Positions 24,372 to 34,012 of a stretch of DNA of 42,195 nucleotides are shown in pieces. The DNA lies in contig JAJYQS010000103.1 in the NCBI GenBank assembly GCA_021794475.1, forward strand, positions 1 to 42,195, written 5' to 3'. Made by a program: the position numbers and the translations under genes. The notes beneath the pieces are model-generated. The model worked only from the letters and a program-made list of their open reading frames with translations. It had not been told where the DNA came from and did no database searches. Position 1 is the stretch's first letter, and each line of letters begins with the position of its first letter. This stretch comes from a bacterium (GTDB lineage: Bacteria > SZUA-79 > Acidulodesulfobacterales > Acidulodesulfobacteraceae).

Positions 24372-26975
24372 ATGGCTATGAATTTGCTTAAACAAATCTT
24401 TGGAACAAGTAATCAAAGAGAAATAAATAGAATAAGACCTATAATTGAACAGATAAATTCTCTTGAAGAAAAATATGCGGCTTTTACAGATGACGATATT
24501 AAGGGCATAACCTTTAAATTCAGGGAACTTCTTAAGGATTTGCCCGATGTACAGCAGAATGAAAAATTAAATGAAATATTGCCTGATGCCTTTGCGATAG
24601 GGAGGGAAGCATGTAAAAGAGCATTAAAAATGCGTCCTTTTGATGTTCAGCTCATAGGCGGAATTATTCTCCACCGCGGTAAGATAGCGGAAATGACGAC
24701 CGGCGAAGGAAAGACTTTAGTTGCCGTTCTGCCGGTGTATCTTAACAGCCTTACCATGAGAGGCGTTCATGTTATTACGGTCAACGACTACCTTGCAAAA
24801 AGAGATTCCGAATGGATGGGGATGGCGTATAAATTATTAGGATTGAGTGTCGGTGTGGTAACCAATGAGGTCAGCGACGAAGACCGGAAAAAAGCTTATT
24901 GCTGCGATGTTACTTATGGAACTAACAACGAGTTCGGTTTTGATTATTTAAGAGATAATATGAAGTATTCGCTCGACGATTATGTTCAGCGGGAATTAAA
25001 TTATGTTATAGTTGACGAAGTTGATTCGGTTCTTATCGATGAAGCGAGAACGCCGCTGATAATTTCGGGGGAAGCCGAAGAAGCAACGGAAATGTATTAT
25101 AAGGTAGATAAAGCGGTTTCTTTTTTAAAAGAAAATGAAGATTATACGGTTGACGAAAAGCTTAAAACTGCTATTTTAACGGAGAACGGCATTGAACTGA
25201 TTGAAAAAACATTAAATATTAAAAATATTTATGACCCTAGACATCTTGAAACGCTTCATGCCGTTAATCAGGCTCTCAGAGCTCATGCCTGTTATTCCAA
25301 AGATGTGGATTATGTCGTAAAAGATAATGAGATTGCTATTGTTGACGAATTTACCGGCAGACTTATGACCGGCAGACGTTTCGGAGAAGGTTTGCATCAG
25401 GCGATTGAGGCTAAAGAAAATCTTACCGTGCAGGGTGAAAATCAGACCCTCGCGACTATAACATTTCAAAATTTTTTCAGAATGTATAAAAAACTTGCAG
25501 GTATGACAGGAACTGCAGATACGGAAGCCGAAGAATTTAAAAAAATTTATAATCTTGACGTAGCGGTTATACCGACAAATAAGCCTATGGCAAGAAAGGA
25601 TTATTCCGACCTTGTTTTTGCGACTGAAACCGAGAAATTTTCAGCCGTTGCGGATGAGATTACGGAATTATATAAAAAAAATCAGCCGGTTTTGATAGGT
25701 ACCGTTTCAATAGAAAAGTCGGAAAAATTGGGTGCTTTGCTGAAAAAAAGAGGAATACCGCATGCTGTTTTAAATGCTAAAAATCATATGAAAGAAGCTC
25801 AAATTATTGCTGCCGCAGGTCAGAAAAAATCAGTTACTATATCTACGAATATGGCAGGAAGAGGAACGGATATTGTTCTCGGCGAGGGCGTTACGGAACT
25901 TGGCGGTCTGCATGTTATCGGGACTGAAAGACATGAGGCGAGAAGAATAGACAATCAGCTGAGAGGACGTTCCGGAAGACAGGGAGATGTCGGGTCTTCA
26001 CGGTTTTACGTTTCTCTGGAAGATGATCTTATGAGGATATTCGGCTCTGAACGGTTGTCGCCGTTTTTAGAAAAATTAGGTCTTAAAGACGGGCAATCTA
26101 TTGAACATCCTATGATATCAAAAGCAATAGAAAATGCTCAAAAGAAAGTTGAAGGTCATAATTTTGATATAAGAAAAAATTTAATTGATTATGATAATGT
26201 AATGAATAAACAGAGGGAGATAATTTATTCCTACAGAAAAAAAATATTGCAGGCTGAAAATTCAGACGAGATGCTCGCAGAAATTATTTCCGATACCGAA
26301 ACGATATTAGAAAACTATTTTGATGCTTATATACCTTTAAAAGAACACAGTGAAAATTGGGATATAGACGGGCTTAAAAGTATTATAAAAGCAGAATTAG
26401 GCATTGATTTGTCATCATCGCTGACTATTACCCCGGATAAAATTAACGAACTGAGAAAATTAGACAGAAAATTATTATTTGAAAAAGTTTTTCTTATGCT
26501 CAAGGAAATTCTTGAATTAAAACTTGGAGAATTTCCGGAAGAGGAAGCTCTTAATATAGAAAAAGCGCTTTATCTGCAGGCTGTAGATAATATATGGAAA
26601 GATTCGCTTACCTCATTAGAGGCTTTAAAAGAAGGAATAGGACTCAGGGGCTATGCTCAGCAAAATCCGTTAATAGAGTATCAGAGGGAGGCTTACGAGC
26701 TTTTTATTAATATGCAGATACGCATGAAAGAAGAAGCTATAAATTCAATCGCCACTATTCAGATAGAAGACGATATTACAGGAGAAGAGATACTCGAAGG
26801 CGCCGGTTTCGGCTCAGGAAATATGATGTTGACGCACGGGAGTTTTATAGGCGAAGAAGATGAAAATACTGTTAAACAAAAACCCATAGTGAAATCTAAA
26901 AAAATAGGAAGAAATGAACCGTGTCCATGCGGCAGCGGAAAAAAATATAAGAATTGCCACGGTAAAAATTTATAA
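24372..26975 (+). CDS. secA: Preprotein translocase ATPase SecA
   Basis: SecA is the motor that pushes unfolded proteins through SecYEG. In this 867-residue protein nucleotide-binding domain 1 has Walker A TTGEGKTL with K114 and Walker [19 protein letters not shown]. The second domain has [26 protein letters not shown] and [10 protein letters not shown]. The C-terminus carries the zinc-binding SEC-C motif [15 protein letters not shown], which binds SecB and phospholipid. Length and domain order are normal. ATG 24372 lies 14 nt after the pmbA-like stop, and a second ATG two codons later is also possible. The linker before the zinc motif is rich in Lys and Glu. Confidence 0.97.
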   Translation: MAMNLLKQIFGTSNQREINRIRPIIEQINSLEEKYAAFTDDDIKGITFKFRELLKDLPDVQQNEKLNEILPDAFAIGREACKRALKMRPFDVQLIGGIILHRGKIAEMTTGEGKTLVAVLPVYLNSLTMRGVHVITVNDYLAKRDSEWMGMAYKLLGLSVGVVTNEVSDEDRKKAYCCDVTYGTNNEFGFDYLRDNMKYSLDDYVQRELNYVIVDEVDSVLIDEARTPLIISGEAEEATEMYYKVDKAVSFLKENEDYTVDEKLKTAILTENGIELIEKTLNIKNIYDPRHLETLHAVNQALRAHACYSKDVDYVVKDNEIAIVDEFTGRLMTGRRFGEGLHQAIEAKENLTVQGENQTLATITFQNFFRMYKKLAGMTGTADTEAEEFKKIYNLDVAVIPTNKPMARKDYSDLVFATETEKFSAVADEITELYKKNQPVLIGTVSIEKSEKLGALLKKRGIPHAVLNAKNHMKEAQIIAAAGQKKSVTISTNMAGRGTDIVLGEGVTELGGLHVIGTERHEARRIDNQLRGRSGRQGDVGSSRFYVSLEDDLMRIFGSERLSPFLEKLGLKDGQSIEHPMISKAIENAQKKVEGHNFDIRKNLIDYDNVMNKQREIIYSYRKKILQAENSDEMLAEIISDTETILENYFDAYIPLKEHSENWDIDGLKSIIKAELGIDLSSSLTITPDKINELRKLDRKLLFEKVFLMLKEILELKLGEFPEEEALNIEKALYLQAVDNIWKDSLTSLEALKEGIGLRGYAQQNPLIEYQREAYELFINMQIRMKEEAINSIATIQIEDDITGEEILEGAGFGSGNMMLTHGSFIGEEDENTVKQKPIVKSKKIGRNEPCPCGSGKKYKNCHGKNL

Positions 26976-27110
26976 TCAGACAAAATTATAATTAAAATAA
27001 TCAAGATAATCAAGATAATTAGGGGCGGACGACAACTAATTAATTAATTAAAAATCACTGCGGCGAATTTAAAGTTTAACTGCTCCATAATAAAATAAAT
27101 ATAAAAATTT

Positions 27111-28337
27111 ATGAAAATAGAAAATTATCTTTTTTCTGCAAAGACCTCAGGATTAAAAAAAAACGGACAGCTTGATTTGGCGCTGATTTTTTCTAATGTT
27201 CCATTGAGGGTTAGCGCCGTGTTTACAAAAAACAAGATTAAAGCCGCTCCGGTAATATTGTCGAAAAAAAATTCAAAAAATATTATCAGAGCTTTAATTG
27301 TTAATTCCGGCAACGCTAATGCTTGCAATGGGGCAGACGGCATTAAAGATGCTAAAAAAGTTATGTCATTAGCCTCGGAAGCTTTAAACATTAAAGAAGA
27401 GAATATTCTTATATGCTCAACAGGTGTTATCGGTGAACGATTAGATACGTCAAAAATTGAAAATAGCTTGCCGGAATTAGTGAAATCATTGTCGGAAGAC
27501 GGAGCCGAACAGGTAGCTAGAGCGATAATGACTACGGATACGTTTCCTAAGGTAGTTGTAAAAAATATGACCATAAATAATAAGAATTATCATATATTGG
27601 GTATGGCAAAAGGCTCAGGTATGATAATGCCTAATATGGCAACTATGCTTGCTTTTATTATGACGGATTTGCCGCTCTCAAAAAATTTAGGAGACGCTTT
27701 ATTTAAAGAATGTGTTAAATATTCTTTTAATTCTATAACAGTTGACGGAGATACTTCAACAAATGATACTGCTTTCTTTTTGTATCCGGACGCCGATATG
27801 TATTTCGGCAATAACGAACCGGCATACGGAAGCGGCAAAGATAGCGCTTTTAAAGGTATATTAGAAAAGGATATCAATTACGATATAGTAAAATATTCGG
27901 TAGGAGAAGTATGTTTCAGCCTCGCAAAGATGATTGCGGAAGACGGCGAAGGCGCCACTAAATCCGTAACAGTCGAAGTTATTAATGCTTACAGCGAATT
28001 ATCGGCGAAAAAAATAGCTTTTTCTGTTGCAAATTCTCCATTAGTCAAAACGGCTATAGCCGGAGAAGATTTAAATTGGGGCAGAATAATGATGGCAATA
28101 GGTAAAACAGATGCAAGAATAAAACCTAATTATGTGGACATTTATATTAATAATTTTAAAATTGTCGAAAATTCAAAGTCTTTAGGATTTATAGGCGCTG
28201 AAAATGAGAAAAAAATTATGTCTCAAAAGGAAATAAATATTAAGATTGATTTAAAATGCGGACCCTCATTCTTCAAAGTCCTGACATGCGATTTTACAAA
28301 TGAATATATTAATATTAACGCATCTTATAGATCTTGA
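27111..28337 (+). CDS. argJ: Glutamate N-acetyltransferase / amino-acid acetyltransferase
   Basis: ArgJ transfers the acetyl group from N-acetylornithine to glutamate in the cyclic arginine pathway, and bifunctional forms also use acetyl-CoA. The protein self-cleaves before the nucleophilic threonine: KGSGMIMPNMATML contains T178 in the expected A-T-M-L context. The C-terminal ending FTNEYININASYRS matches the family C-terminus that helps form the active site. Length (408 aa) is normal. A short ArgA-like acetyltransferase 6 kb upstream makes N-acetylglutamate supply redundant if this ArgJ is bifunctional. No clear Shine-Dalgarno precedes ATG 27111, which starts right at the MKIENYLFSAKTSGLK strand. 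Confidence 0.94.
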   Translation: MKIENYLFSAKTSGLKKNGQLDLALIFSNVPLRVSAVFTKNKIKAAPVILSKKNSKNIIRALIVNSGNANACNGADGIKDAKKVMSLASEALNIKEENILICSTGVIGERLDTSKIENSLPELVKSLSEDGAEQVARAIMTTDTFPKVVVKNMTINNKNYHILGMAKGSGMIMPNMATMLAFIMTDLPLSKNLGDALFKECVKYSFNSITVDGDTSTNDTAFFLYPDADMYFGNNEPAYGSGKDSAFKGILEKDINYDIVKYSVGEVCFSLAKMIAEDGEGATKSVTVEVINAYSELSAKKIAFSVANSPLVKTAIAGEDLNWGRIMMAIGKTDARIKPNYVDIYINNFKIVENSKSLGFIGAENEKKIMSQKEINIKIDLKCGPSFFKVLTCDFTNEYININASYRS

Positions 28338-28437
28338 GCGTCTTAAAGAGCATGGCTGAAAATAGCAGACCATTCGTTATTTATCAATTAGTTATGGGTT
28401 AGTTTTATAACCGGATTGTCTATAAGATAGTCCGCGT

Positions 28438-29181
28438 ATGGCGGGTTATTCACATTTTGTTCCTATGAAGATTCCTGTATTATATTATCATAAAATAGAT
28501 TATCCTAAAAGCACTGCGATATTAAAAGGTTTGTACGTTAAACCCGAACAGTTTAAATTGCAGATGAAAGTTTTGAAAATTTTGGGATATCGGACTATTA
28601 CCCCCTATGAACTTCTTTTATTTATTAAAGGCCATAGATTGCCTTTCAAGAAACCTATTTTAATAACATTTGACGACGGTTATAAAAATAATTATACTTA
28701 TGCTTATCCTATTTTAAAAGCTTTTGATTTTACGGCTACTATATTTATAAGTTCAGGATGCATAGGCAAAACAAATGTTATTATGGAAAAAAACGGAAAA
28801 GAAAATCAGGCTGAAGATTTTTTAGATAAAAAAAATATTATTGAAATGTCCGAAAACGGTATTACAATAGCTTCCCATGGCATAAATCATTATTTTCTTA
28901 ATGATTTGGCTGATGACGGAGTGCTTGCCGGAGAGCTTTTAGCTTCCAAAGCAATACTTGAAGATTTAACAGGAAAAAAAATAGATTTTTTTTCATATCC
29001 CTACGGAGCTTATAATGCAAAAGTTATGAGAGAAACAAAAAACGCCGGTTATAAAGGCGCATTTACCACAAATAAGGGTAAAATTGCAGTTGGGGATAAT
29101 TCATATGAATTAAAAAGAATATCTGTAAACGGTCATAATACAATTTTTAATTTTTTATATAAGATAATTTTCATGTATTAA
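28438..29181 (+). CDS. Polysaccharide deacetylase (NodB/CE4 domain)
   Basis: A 247-residue CE4 esterase-fold protein that would remove N- or O-acetyl groups from a polysaccharide. Motif 1 TFDDG gives D79/D80, motif 2 SHGINH gives the metal ligands H147 and H151, and motif 3 is FSYPYGAYN. All catalytic elements appear intact. It has no signal peptide, so it may be cytoplasmic, use another export route, or have a wrongly assigned start. ATG 28438 is used here; ATG 28465, nine codons later, directly before KIPVLYYHKID, is equally plausible. There is no clear ribosome binding site. The last 47 bases of the gene are present again in imperfect form 100 bp downstream. Confidence 0.86.
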   Translation: MAGYSHFVPMKIPVLYYHKIDYPKSTAILKGLYVKPEQFKLQMKVLKILGYRTITPYELLLFIKGHRLPFKKPILITFDDGYKNNYTYAYPILKAFDFTATIFISSGCIGKTNVIMEKNGKENQAEDFLDKKNIIEMSENGITIASHGINHYFLNDLADDGVLAGELLASKAILEDLTGKKIDFFSYPYGAYNAKVMRETKNAGYKGAFTTNKGKIAVGDNSYELKRISVNGHNTIFNFLYKIIFMY

Positions 29182-29285
29182 TTTTATTAATAAAATAACT
29201 ATAAGCCATCGTAATAAAACAGTTATAATACGATATAATACAATTTTTAATTCTTTACACAAGATAATTTTCTTGCATTAATTCA
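29135..29285 (+). repeat. Duplicated 3' end of the deacetylase gene
   Basis: About 46 bases at 29135-29180 recur at 29235-29280, an offset of exactly 100 bp with five differences, four of them T in copy 1 versus C in copy 2; similarity fades just beyond. Copy 1 spans the last codons of the deacetylase; copy 2 lies in the gap before rpsB and is not translated in that frame context. Confidence 0.85.
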
Positions 29286-29327
29286 ATAAAAATGATAAAA
29301 GATTATGTTTAGGTAAAAAAAAATTCA

Positions 29328-29348
29328 AATAAACCGTATCCGTTTATT
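29328..29348 (+). promoter_or_regulatory. Small inverted repeat in the rpsB leader
   Basis: AATAAAC (29328-29334) and GTTTATT (29342-29348) are perfect reverse complements around CGTATCC, about 66 bp before the rpsB start. It may be part of an rpsB leader structure or a weak terminator for the upstream gene. Neither an S2-specific leader motif nor a T-run is recognised. Confidence 0.3.
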
Positions 29349-29414
29349 ATTTGTGCTTGAATCATTTTAATAAATAAATATAAACGGAGAGAACAAAGCA
29401 CAAAGGAGAAAAAC

Positions 29415-30275
29415 ATGCCGTTTACAGTCACAATCAAGCAATTGTTAGAGTCAGGGGTTCATTTCGGACACCAGACGAAAAGATGGAACCCTAAAATGAA
29501 ACCGTATATTTACGGTGCAAGGAACGGTATTTATATTATAGACCTTCAAAATTCCCTTCCTTATTTAAAAACCGCATACGAAAAAATCGTTGAGATTACT
29601 AAAGCAGGCGGTACCGTTCTTTTTGTCGGAACAAAAAAACAGAGCGTTTCAATAATAACTGAAGAAGCTCAAAGATGCGGTATGCCGTATGTCACAGAAA
29701 GATGGCTCGGCGGTATGCTGACCAATTTTTCTACTATTAAATATTCTATAATAAGATTAAATGAGCTTGAAGCCTTAAAAAATTCTGAAGAATTTTCAAA
29801 ATTTACAAAGAAAGAAATGGGAAGGATGGATAGAGATATAGAAAAACTTCAAAAAGTTCTTAACGGAATCAGGCATATGAATAAAGTGCCGGACGGACTT
29901 TTTATCGTGGACACCAACCGTGAAGAGATAGCGGTAAAGGAAGCAAATAGACTTAATATTCCGATAGTCGGCATGGTTGATACAAATGCCGACCCGACTC
30001 CTGTTGACTATATTATTCCCGGAAATGACGATGCGATAAGATCTATAAAATTAATATCTGGTATTATAGCTGATGCCGTCATAGAAGGAAAATCGATGTA
30101 CGAAGCAAAACTTAACAGAACAAAAAATTCAGAAGCTCCTATTGCCGATATTAACGAACAAACCTTTACAGGGGCAGGCAATAATGCAAATGAAGACATT
30201 GACGTTAGCAATAACAATAAAGAAGATATAAGAGAAGTTGCAAAAGAAGCTGCAGAAATTGCTGAAAATATTTAA
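29415..30275 (+). CDS. rpsB: 30S ribosomal protein S2
   Basis: S2 binds the neck of the 30S subunit and is needed for S1 binding. The family start [27 protein letters not shown] is followed by [22 protein letters not shown] and the [28 protein letters not shown] stretch, read in pieces. The core ends near residue 228, and the protein continues with a roughly 55-residue Asn/Glu/Asp/Ala-rich tail, making it 286 aa against the usual 240-260. The Shine-Dalgarno AAAGGAG is strong. It heads the conserved rpsB-tsf-pyrH-frr-uppS-cdsA-dxr order. Confidence 0.97.
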   Translation: MPFTVTIKQLLESGVHFGHQTKRWNPKMKPYIYGARNGIYIIDLQNSLPYLKTAYEKIVEITKAGGTVLFVGTKKQSVSIITEEAQRCGMPYVTERWLGGMLTNFSTIKYSIIRLNELEALKNSEEFSKFTKKEMGRMDRDIEKLQKVLNGIRHMNKVPDGLFIVDTNREEIAVKEANRLNIPIVGMVDTNADPTPVDYIIPGNDDAIRSIKLISGIIADAVIEGKSMYEAKLNRTKNSEAPIADINEQTFTGAGNNANEDIDVSNNNKEDIREVAKEAAEIAENI

Positions 30276-30380
30276 TATAGCAGCTAATTTTATGCCGGTA
30301 AAGTAAAATTACCGAAGATTATATAAAGATTGTATGAAGATTGTATAAAACATTATCTTTCAAAACGGAGGAAAATATAA

Positions 30381-30986
30381 TTGGAAAAGTCGCCCAATGT
30401 TGACGCAGGACTTGTAAAAAATTTACGCTCCATGACCGGAGCGGGTTTTGTAGATTGCAAAAATGCTCTTGTAGAATCAAACGGAGATATTGACAAGGCA
30501 GTTGAAGCGTTGAGAAAAAAAGGGCTTGCAAGGGCCCAAAAAAAAGCATCCAGAGAAACCAAGGAGGGATTGGTTTTTTCATATATACATGCAGGCGGAC
30601 GCATAGGCGTTCTCGTAGAAATAAATTGCGAAACAGATTTTGTAGCAAGAACGGATGAATTTCACGAACTTGCTAAGAATATTTCAATGCATATAGCAGC
30701 TGCAAATCCCTTGTTTTTAAAAAGAGAGAACGTTTCTGCGGAGATTATTGCAAAAGAACGCGAGATATATAAAGACCAGCTGAATACAGTGGATAAACCG
30801 CAAGCAGTTAAGGAAAAAATAGTAGATGGAAAATTAGATAAATATTTTCAGGAGGTATGTTTGTATGAACAGCCGTTTATAAAAGAACCTTCTAAAAACA
30901 TTTCTTCTTTAGTAGATGAAAATGTAGCAAAGCTTGGAGAAAATATAATAGTTAAAAGATTTGCAAGATTTCAACTAGGGGAATAA
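30381..30986 (+). CDS. tsf: Elongation factor Ts
   Basis: EF-Ts exchanges GDP for GTP on EF-Tu. This is the short form (201 aa) with an N-terminal UBA-like domain (VKNLRSMTGAGFVDCKNAL, then GDIDKAVEALRKKGL) and one core domain containing RIGVLVEINCETDFVART, which includes the conserved TDFV loop contacting EF-Tu. The start is TTG with a perfect GGAGG about 9 nt upstream, and no ATG is available before the conserved helix. It is 105 nt after rpsB and 21 nt before pyrH. Confidence 0.95.
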   Translation: MEKSPNVDAGLVKNLRSMTGAGFVDCKNALVESNGDIDKAVEALRKKGLARAQKKASRETKEGLVFSYIHAGGRIGVLVEINCETDFVARTDEFHELAKNISMHIAAANPLFLKRENVSAEIIAKEREIYKDQLNTVDKPQAVKEKIVDGKLDKYFQEVCLYEQPFIKEPSKNISSLVDENVAKLGENIIVKRFARFQLGE

Positions 30987-31007
30987 AATAAACAGGTGAA
31001 AAAATAA

Positions 31008-31748
31008 ATGAGCAATGAACTGCCATATCATCGTATTTTACTAAAGGTCAGCGGAGAAGCGCTTGCCGGAGGCAACGGCTGCGGCATAGACCCAAAGGTA
31101 ATTTTTTTTGTTTCGCAAGAAATAAAATCTGTTGTCGACCTTGGTATAGAACTTGCCGTAGTCATAGGCGGAGGTAATATATTCAGGGGATTCAGCCAGT
31201 CATCTGAAGGGTTGGGGATAGAGAGGTCTTCAGCCGATTATATGGGTATGCTTGCAACCGTTATTAACGCACTTGCGCTGCAGGCAGGATTAGAGGATAT
31301 AGGCGTTATATCAAGGGTTCAGTCCGCAATAACAATGCAGCAGGTTGCAGAACCGTATATAAGGCGAAGAGCCATAAGACATCTTGAGAAAAAAAGGGTC
31401 GTTATTTTTGGCGCGGGAACCGGCAATCCTTATTTTACGACTGATACGGCCGCATCTCTAAGGGCAATGGAAATACACGCAGATGTTATATTAAAGGCTA
31501 CAAGAATTGACGGAGTTTACGATATGGATCCGCTGCTTCATAAAAATGCTCTTAAGTTTTCAAAATTATCGTACATAGATGTTTTAAACAAAAATTTGAG
31601 AGTTATGGATTCAACTTCGATTTCAATGTGTATGGATAACAATCTGCCGATTATCGTATTTAATTTATTAACTGCGGGCAATTTGCTGAATGTCGTAAAG
31701 GGCAATGAATCTATAGGGACAATTATTGCTAAAAATTTAAATAATTAA
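31008..31748 (+). CDS. pyrH: Uridylate kinase
   Basis: PyrH phosphorylates UMP to UDP, the committed step to UTP, and belongs to the amino-acid kinase fold. Visible motifs are [57 protein letters not shown] and [13 protein letters not shown]. At 246 aa it is typical in length. The enzyme is a hexamer regulated by GTP and UTP in bacteria. It follows tsf by 21 nt and is clearly in the same operon. A weak ACAGGTG upstream serves as ribosome binding site. Confidence 0.96.
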   Translation: MSNELPYHRILLKVSGEALAGGNGCGIDPKVIFFVSQEIKSVVDLGIELAVVIGGGNIFRGFSQSSEGLGIERSSADYMGMLATVINALALQAGLEDIGVISRVQSAITMQQVAEPYIRRRAIRHLEKKRVVIFGAGTGNPYFTTDTAASLRAMEIHADVILKATRIDGVYDMDPLLHKNALKFSKLSYIDVLNKNLRVMDSTSISMCMDNNLPIIVFNLLTAGNLLNVVKGNESIGTIIAKNLNN

Positions 31749-31866
31749 ATAGTGAAGCAATTTGAGACAGAAGAAACAATTAACACTTAAGACGTTTATA
31801 TTAAATTTTGATAAAAGAAGCAATCAATACTTCAGATATTTATTTTTTATTTAAAGGAATGATTCT

Positions 31867-32427
31867 ATGGACGAAAATGAATTAATTTCGGTACTTACAA
31901 AAGATATGATTAAGGCTGTAGAAGCTTATAAGAATGAGCTTTCCAGAATTAGAACCGGCAGAGCATCGGCTGCATTAGTAGACAACGTTAAAGTTGAGTA
32001 TTTTGGAGCGCTGTCCCCGTTAATCCGGCTAGCAACCGTTTCTATTCCGGAAAGCAGAACTATCATGATCAATCCATATGATATAAGTTCGCTTGCAAGT
32101 ATAGAGAAGGCTATACAAAAACACGATCCATCGTTAAATCCTTCAAATAACGGTAAAAGCATTACAATACTTATTCCGCAGCTTACCGAAGAAAGAAGAA
32201 AAGATATTAATAAGCAAATCAGCAAGATGTTAGAATCTATGAAACAGGAGCTGCGCAACATTAGACGCTCTGCCAACGATAAAATAAAATCTGCCGAAAA
32301 AGAAAAAGCGATAGAAGAAGATAAATCATTTAAACTGCAGAAAAAAGTTCAGGAGATAACAGATTCTTATATAGAAGAAATAACAAAAATTACAAAAGCT
32401 AAAGAAAAAGACATTATGGAAATTTAA
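31867..32427 (+). CDS. frr: Ribosome recycling factor
   Basis: Frr works with EF-G to split post-termination ribosomes. The tRNA-mimicking three-helix bundle carries the family's SRIRTGRASAALVDNVKVEYFG near the N-terminus (read in parts), VSIPESRTIMINPYD, SLNPSNNGKSITILIPQLTEERR and RNIRRSANDKIK. Length (186 aa) is standard. AAAGGAA precedes ATG 31867. The stop codon overlaps the uppS start by one base (TAATG), indicating coupled translation. Confidence 0.96.
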   Translation: MDENELISVLTKDMIKAVEAYKNELSRIRTGRASAALVDNVKVEYFGALSPLIRLATVSIPESRTIMINPYDISSLASIEKAIQKHDPSLNPSNNGKSITILIPQLTEERRKDINKQISKMLESMKQELRNIRRSANDKIKSAEKEKAIEEDKSFKLQKKVQEITDSYIEEITKITKAKEKDIMEI

Positions 32428-33155
32428 TGAAAGAAAAAATTATATTTGATAATTTACCGCGTCACATTGCAATTATAATGGACGGCAACGGAAGATGGGC
32501 TGAAAAAAGAAATTTAGACAGGATAGAAGGGCATATAAAAGGAATTGACTCATTAAGAAATATACTGAAATCCTCATTAGAATTCAGGATTAAGTATCTT
32601 ACGGTTTTTGCATTTTCATCCGAAAATTGGCAGAGACCAAAAAAAGAAGTAGATTCTTTAATGCACCTTCTAGAGCAGTATATTTCAACTGAACTTCCTA
32701 TGCTCATTAAAAATAAAATAAATTTTAACATTATAGGGAATATTGAAAAAATTCCATATTCGGCTAAAAAAAATATTTTAGACGCTATAGATAAAACATC
32801 CGGTTATAGCGATATTTTTCTAGCATTGGCTCTGAGCTATGGCGCGCGTGAAGAAATAATAAATTCTGCCGCTAAATTAGCGTTAGATTTCAAAAAAGGC
32901 AAACTCAAAAACTTAGATTCAATAAATGATGATATTTTTTCTTCTTATCTTTATACTAAAAATATTCCCGACCCTGATTTATTAATCAGAACAGGAGGAG
33001 AAGAAAGGATATCTAATTTTTTACTTTTTCAGATAGCATATACCGAATTATATTTTACCAAAACGATGTGGCCTGATTTTGGCAGAAAAAATCTAATATC
33101 CGCTCTTAAAAATTACGAAAAAAGGGTTAGAAGATTTGGGAAAATTAAAGTTTGA
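32427..33155 (+). CDS. uppS: Undecaprenyl (polyprenyl) diphosphate synthase
   Basis: This cis-prenyltransferase makes the C55 lipid carrier used for peptidoglycan and surface polysaccharides, including the carrier needed by the initiating sugar transferase in this window. The catalytic Asp is D19 in IAIIMDGNGRWAEKRN. Other marks are TVFAFSSENWQRPKKEV, YGAREEI and DPDLLIRTGGEERISNFLLFQIAYTE, here read in pieces. Length 242 aa is usual. It overlaps frr by one base and cdsA by 20 bases. Confidence 0.95.
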   Translation: MKEKIIFDNLPRHIAIIMDGNGRWAEKRNLDRIEGHIKGIDSLRNILKSSLEFRIKYLTVFAFSSENWQRPKKEVDSLMHLLEQYISTELPMLIKNKINFNIIGNIEKIPYSAKKNILDAIDKTSGYSDIFLALALSYGAREEIINSAAKLALDFKKGKLKNLDSINDDIFSSYLYTKNIPDPDLLIRTGGEERISNFLLFQIAYTELYFTKTMWPDFGRKNLISALKNYEKRVRRFGKIKV

Positions 33156-33963
33156 TTTTAAAAGGTTTATCGCCGGCATAGCATTCGGTATTTTAATTAT
33201 TCTATCTATTTTTTTGCTTAACAGTGCAGAATTTTTTTTTATTTGCGCAGTATTAATTTCAATTTCTTCGTATGAACTTTTTTTAATTCAGGATTTAAAT
33301 AAACCGGATTTTTTCATCATTCCTGCCTTATTATCTATTGTTATAGCCTATTCAAATATTTTTTTGCCGGCAAGTTTATTTATTCCCGTTTTTTTTGCGT
33401 CATCTTTTTTATTGCTGCTGAAAAATGTTTTATTCTTTAATTCAGAAAACGGACGAAGTATTTATTTAGATATATTTTCTATTGTCTATGCAGGCTTTTT
33501 TTTGTCATTTATCGTGAAAATATTTAATTTAACTGAAGGCAGACTGCTGCTGCTGCTTTTGTTTGTTATAATATGGGCTTCTGATATATTTGCGTATTAT
33601 GGCGGCAGGCATTTCGGAAAACATCTTTTATATCCGTCTTTAAGTCCAAAGAAAACGGTCGAAGGCGCTATATGCGGTTTTACCGGAGCTATCGGCGCAG
33701 CAATTATTTTTAAAATTTTAGCAGGTAATAATTTTGAACAGGCAAATATTTTACTATATATTTTAATTGCCGGAGTAGCTGCCATTGTCGGAATGTTCGG
33801 CGATTTAACCGAGTCTCTTATTAAAAGAATTGCCGGTAAAAAAGATTCAGGACGTATTATCCCGGGTCACGGCGGTATACTTGACAGAATAGACAGTTTA
33901 ATTCTAGCAGCGCCTGTTTTTTATTATATGGTTTTTTATCTGACTTTAGCTGCTAATCGATAG
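33136..33963 (+). CDS. cdsA: Phosphatidate cytidylyltransferase (CDP-diacylglycerol synthase)
   Basis: CdsA makes CDP-diacylglycerol from phosphatidate and CTP for phospholipid synthesis. The 275-residue protein has about eight membrane helices and the family signature near the C-terminus: LSPKKTVEGAICGF, then GMFGDLTESLIKR and GRIIPGHGGILDRIDS. The proposed TTG start overlaps the uppS stop by 20 nt, with AAAGGG upstream; a slightly later non-ATG start is possible because no in-frame ATG occurs before the first helix. Gene order and overlap confirm operon membership. Confidence 0.92.
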   Translation: MGKLKFDFKRFIAGIAFGILIILSIFLLNSAEFFFICAVLISISSYELFLIQDLNKPDFFIIPALLSIVIAYSNIFLPASLFIPVFFASSFLLLLKNVLFFNSENGRSIYLDIFSIVYAGFFLSFIVKIFNLTEGRLLLLLLFVIIWASDIFAYYGGRHFGKHLLYPSLSPKKTVEGAICGFTGAIGAAIIFKILAGNNFEQANILLYILIAGVAAIVGMFGDLTESLIKRIAGKKDSGRIIPGHGGILDRIDSLILAAPVFYYMVFYLTLAANR

Positions 33964-34012
33964 CAGGAAATAAAACAATTAAACAACAATAATTAAAATA
34001 AAATGGAATTAA

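Noticed and set aside
27125-27574. 149-residue minus-strand ORF inside argJ
   Set aside because: Antisense to conserved argJ sequence; long open antisense frames are common here because of the codon bias.
2182-29235. Octamer ATACGATA recurring in several intergenic regions (2182, 2255, 6824, 6880, 29228)
   Set aside because: The same octamer or its reverse complement also occurs inside genes (for example near 173 and 31670), so it is probably a compositional effect rather than a regulatory site.
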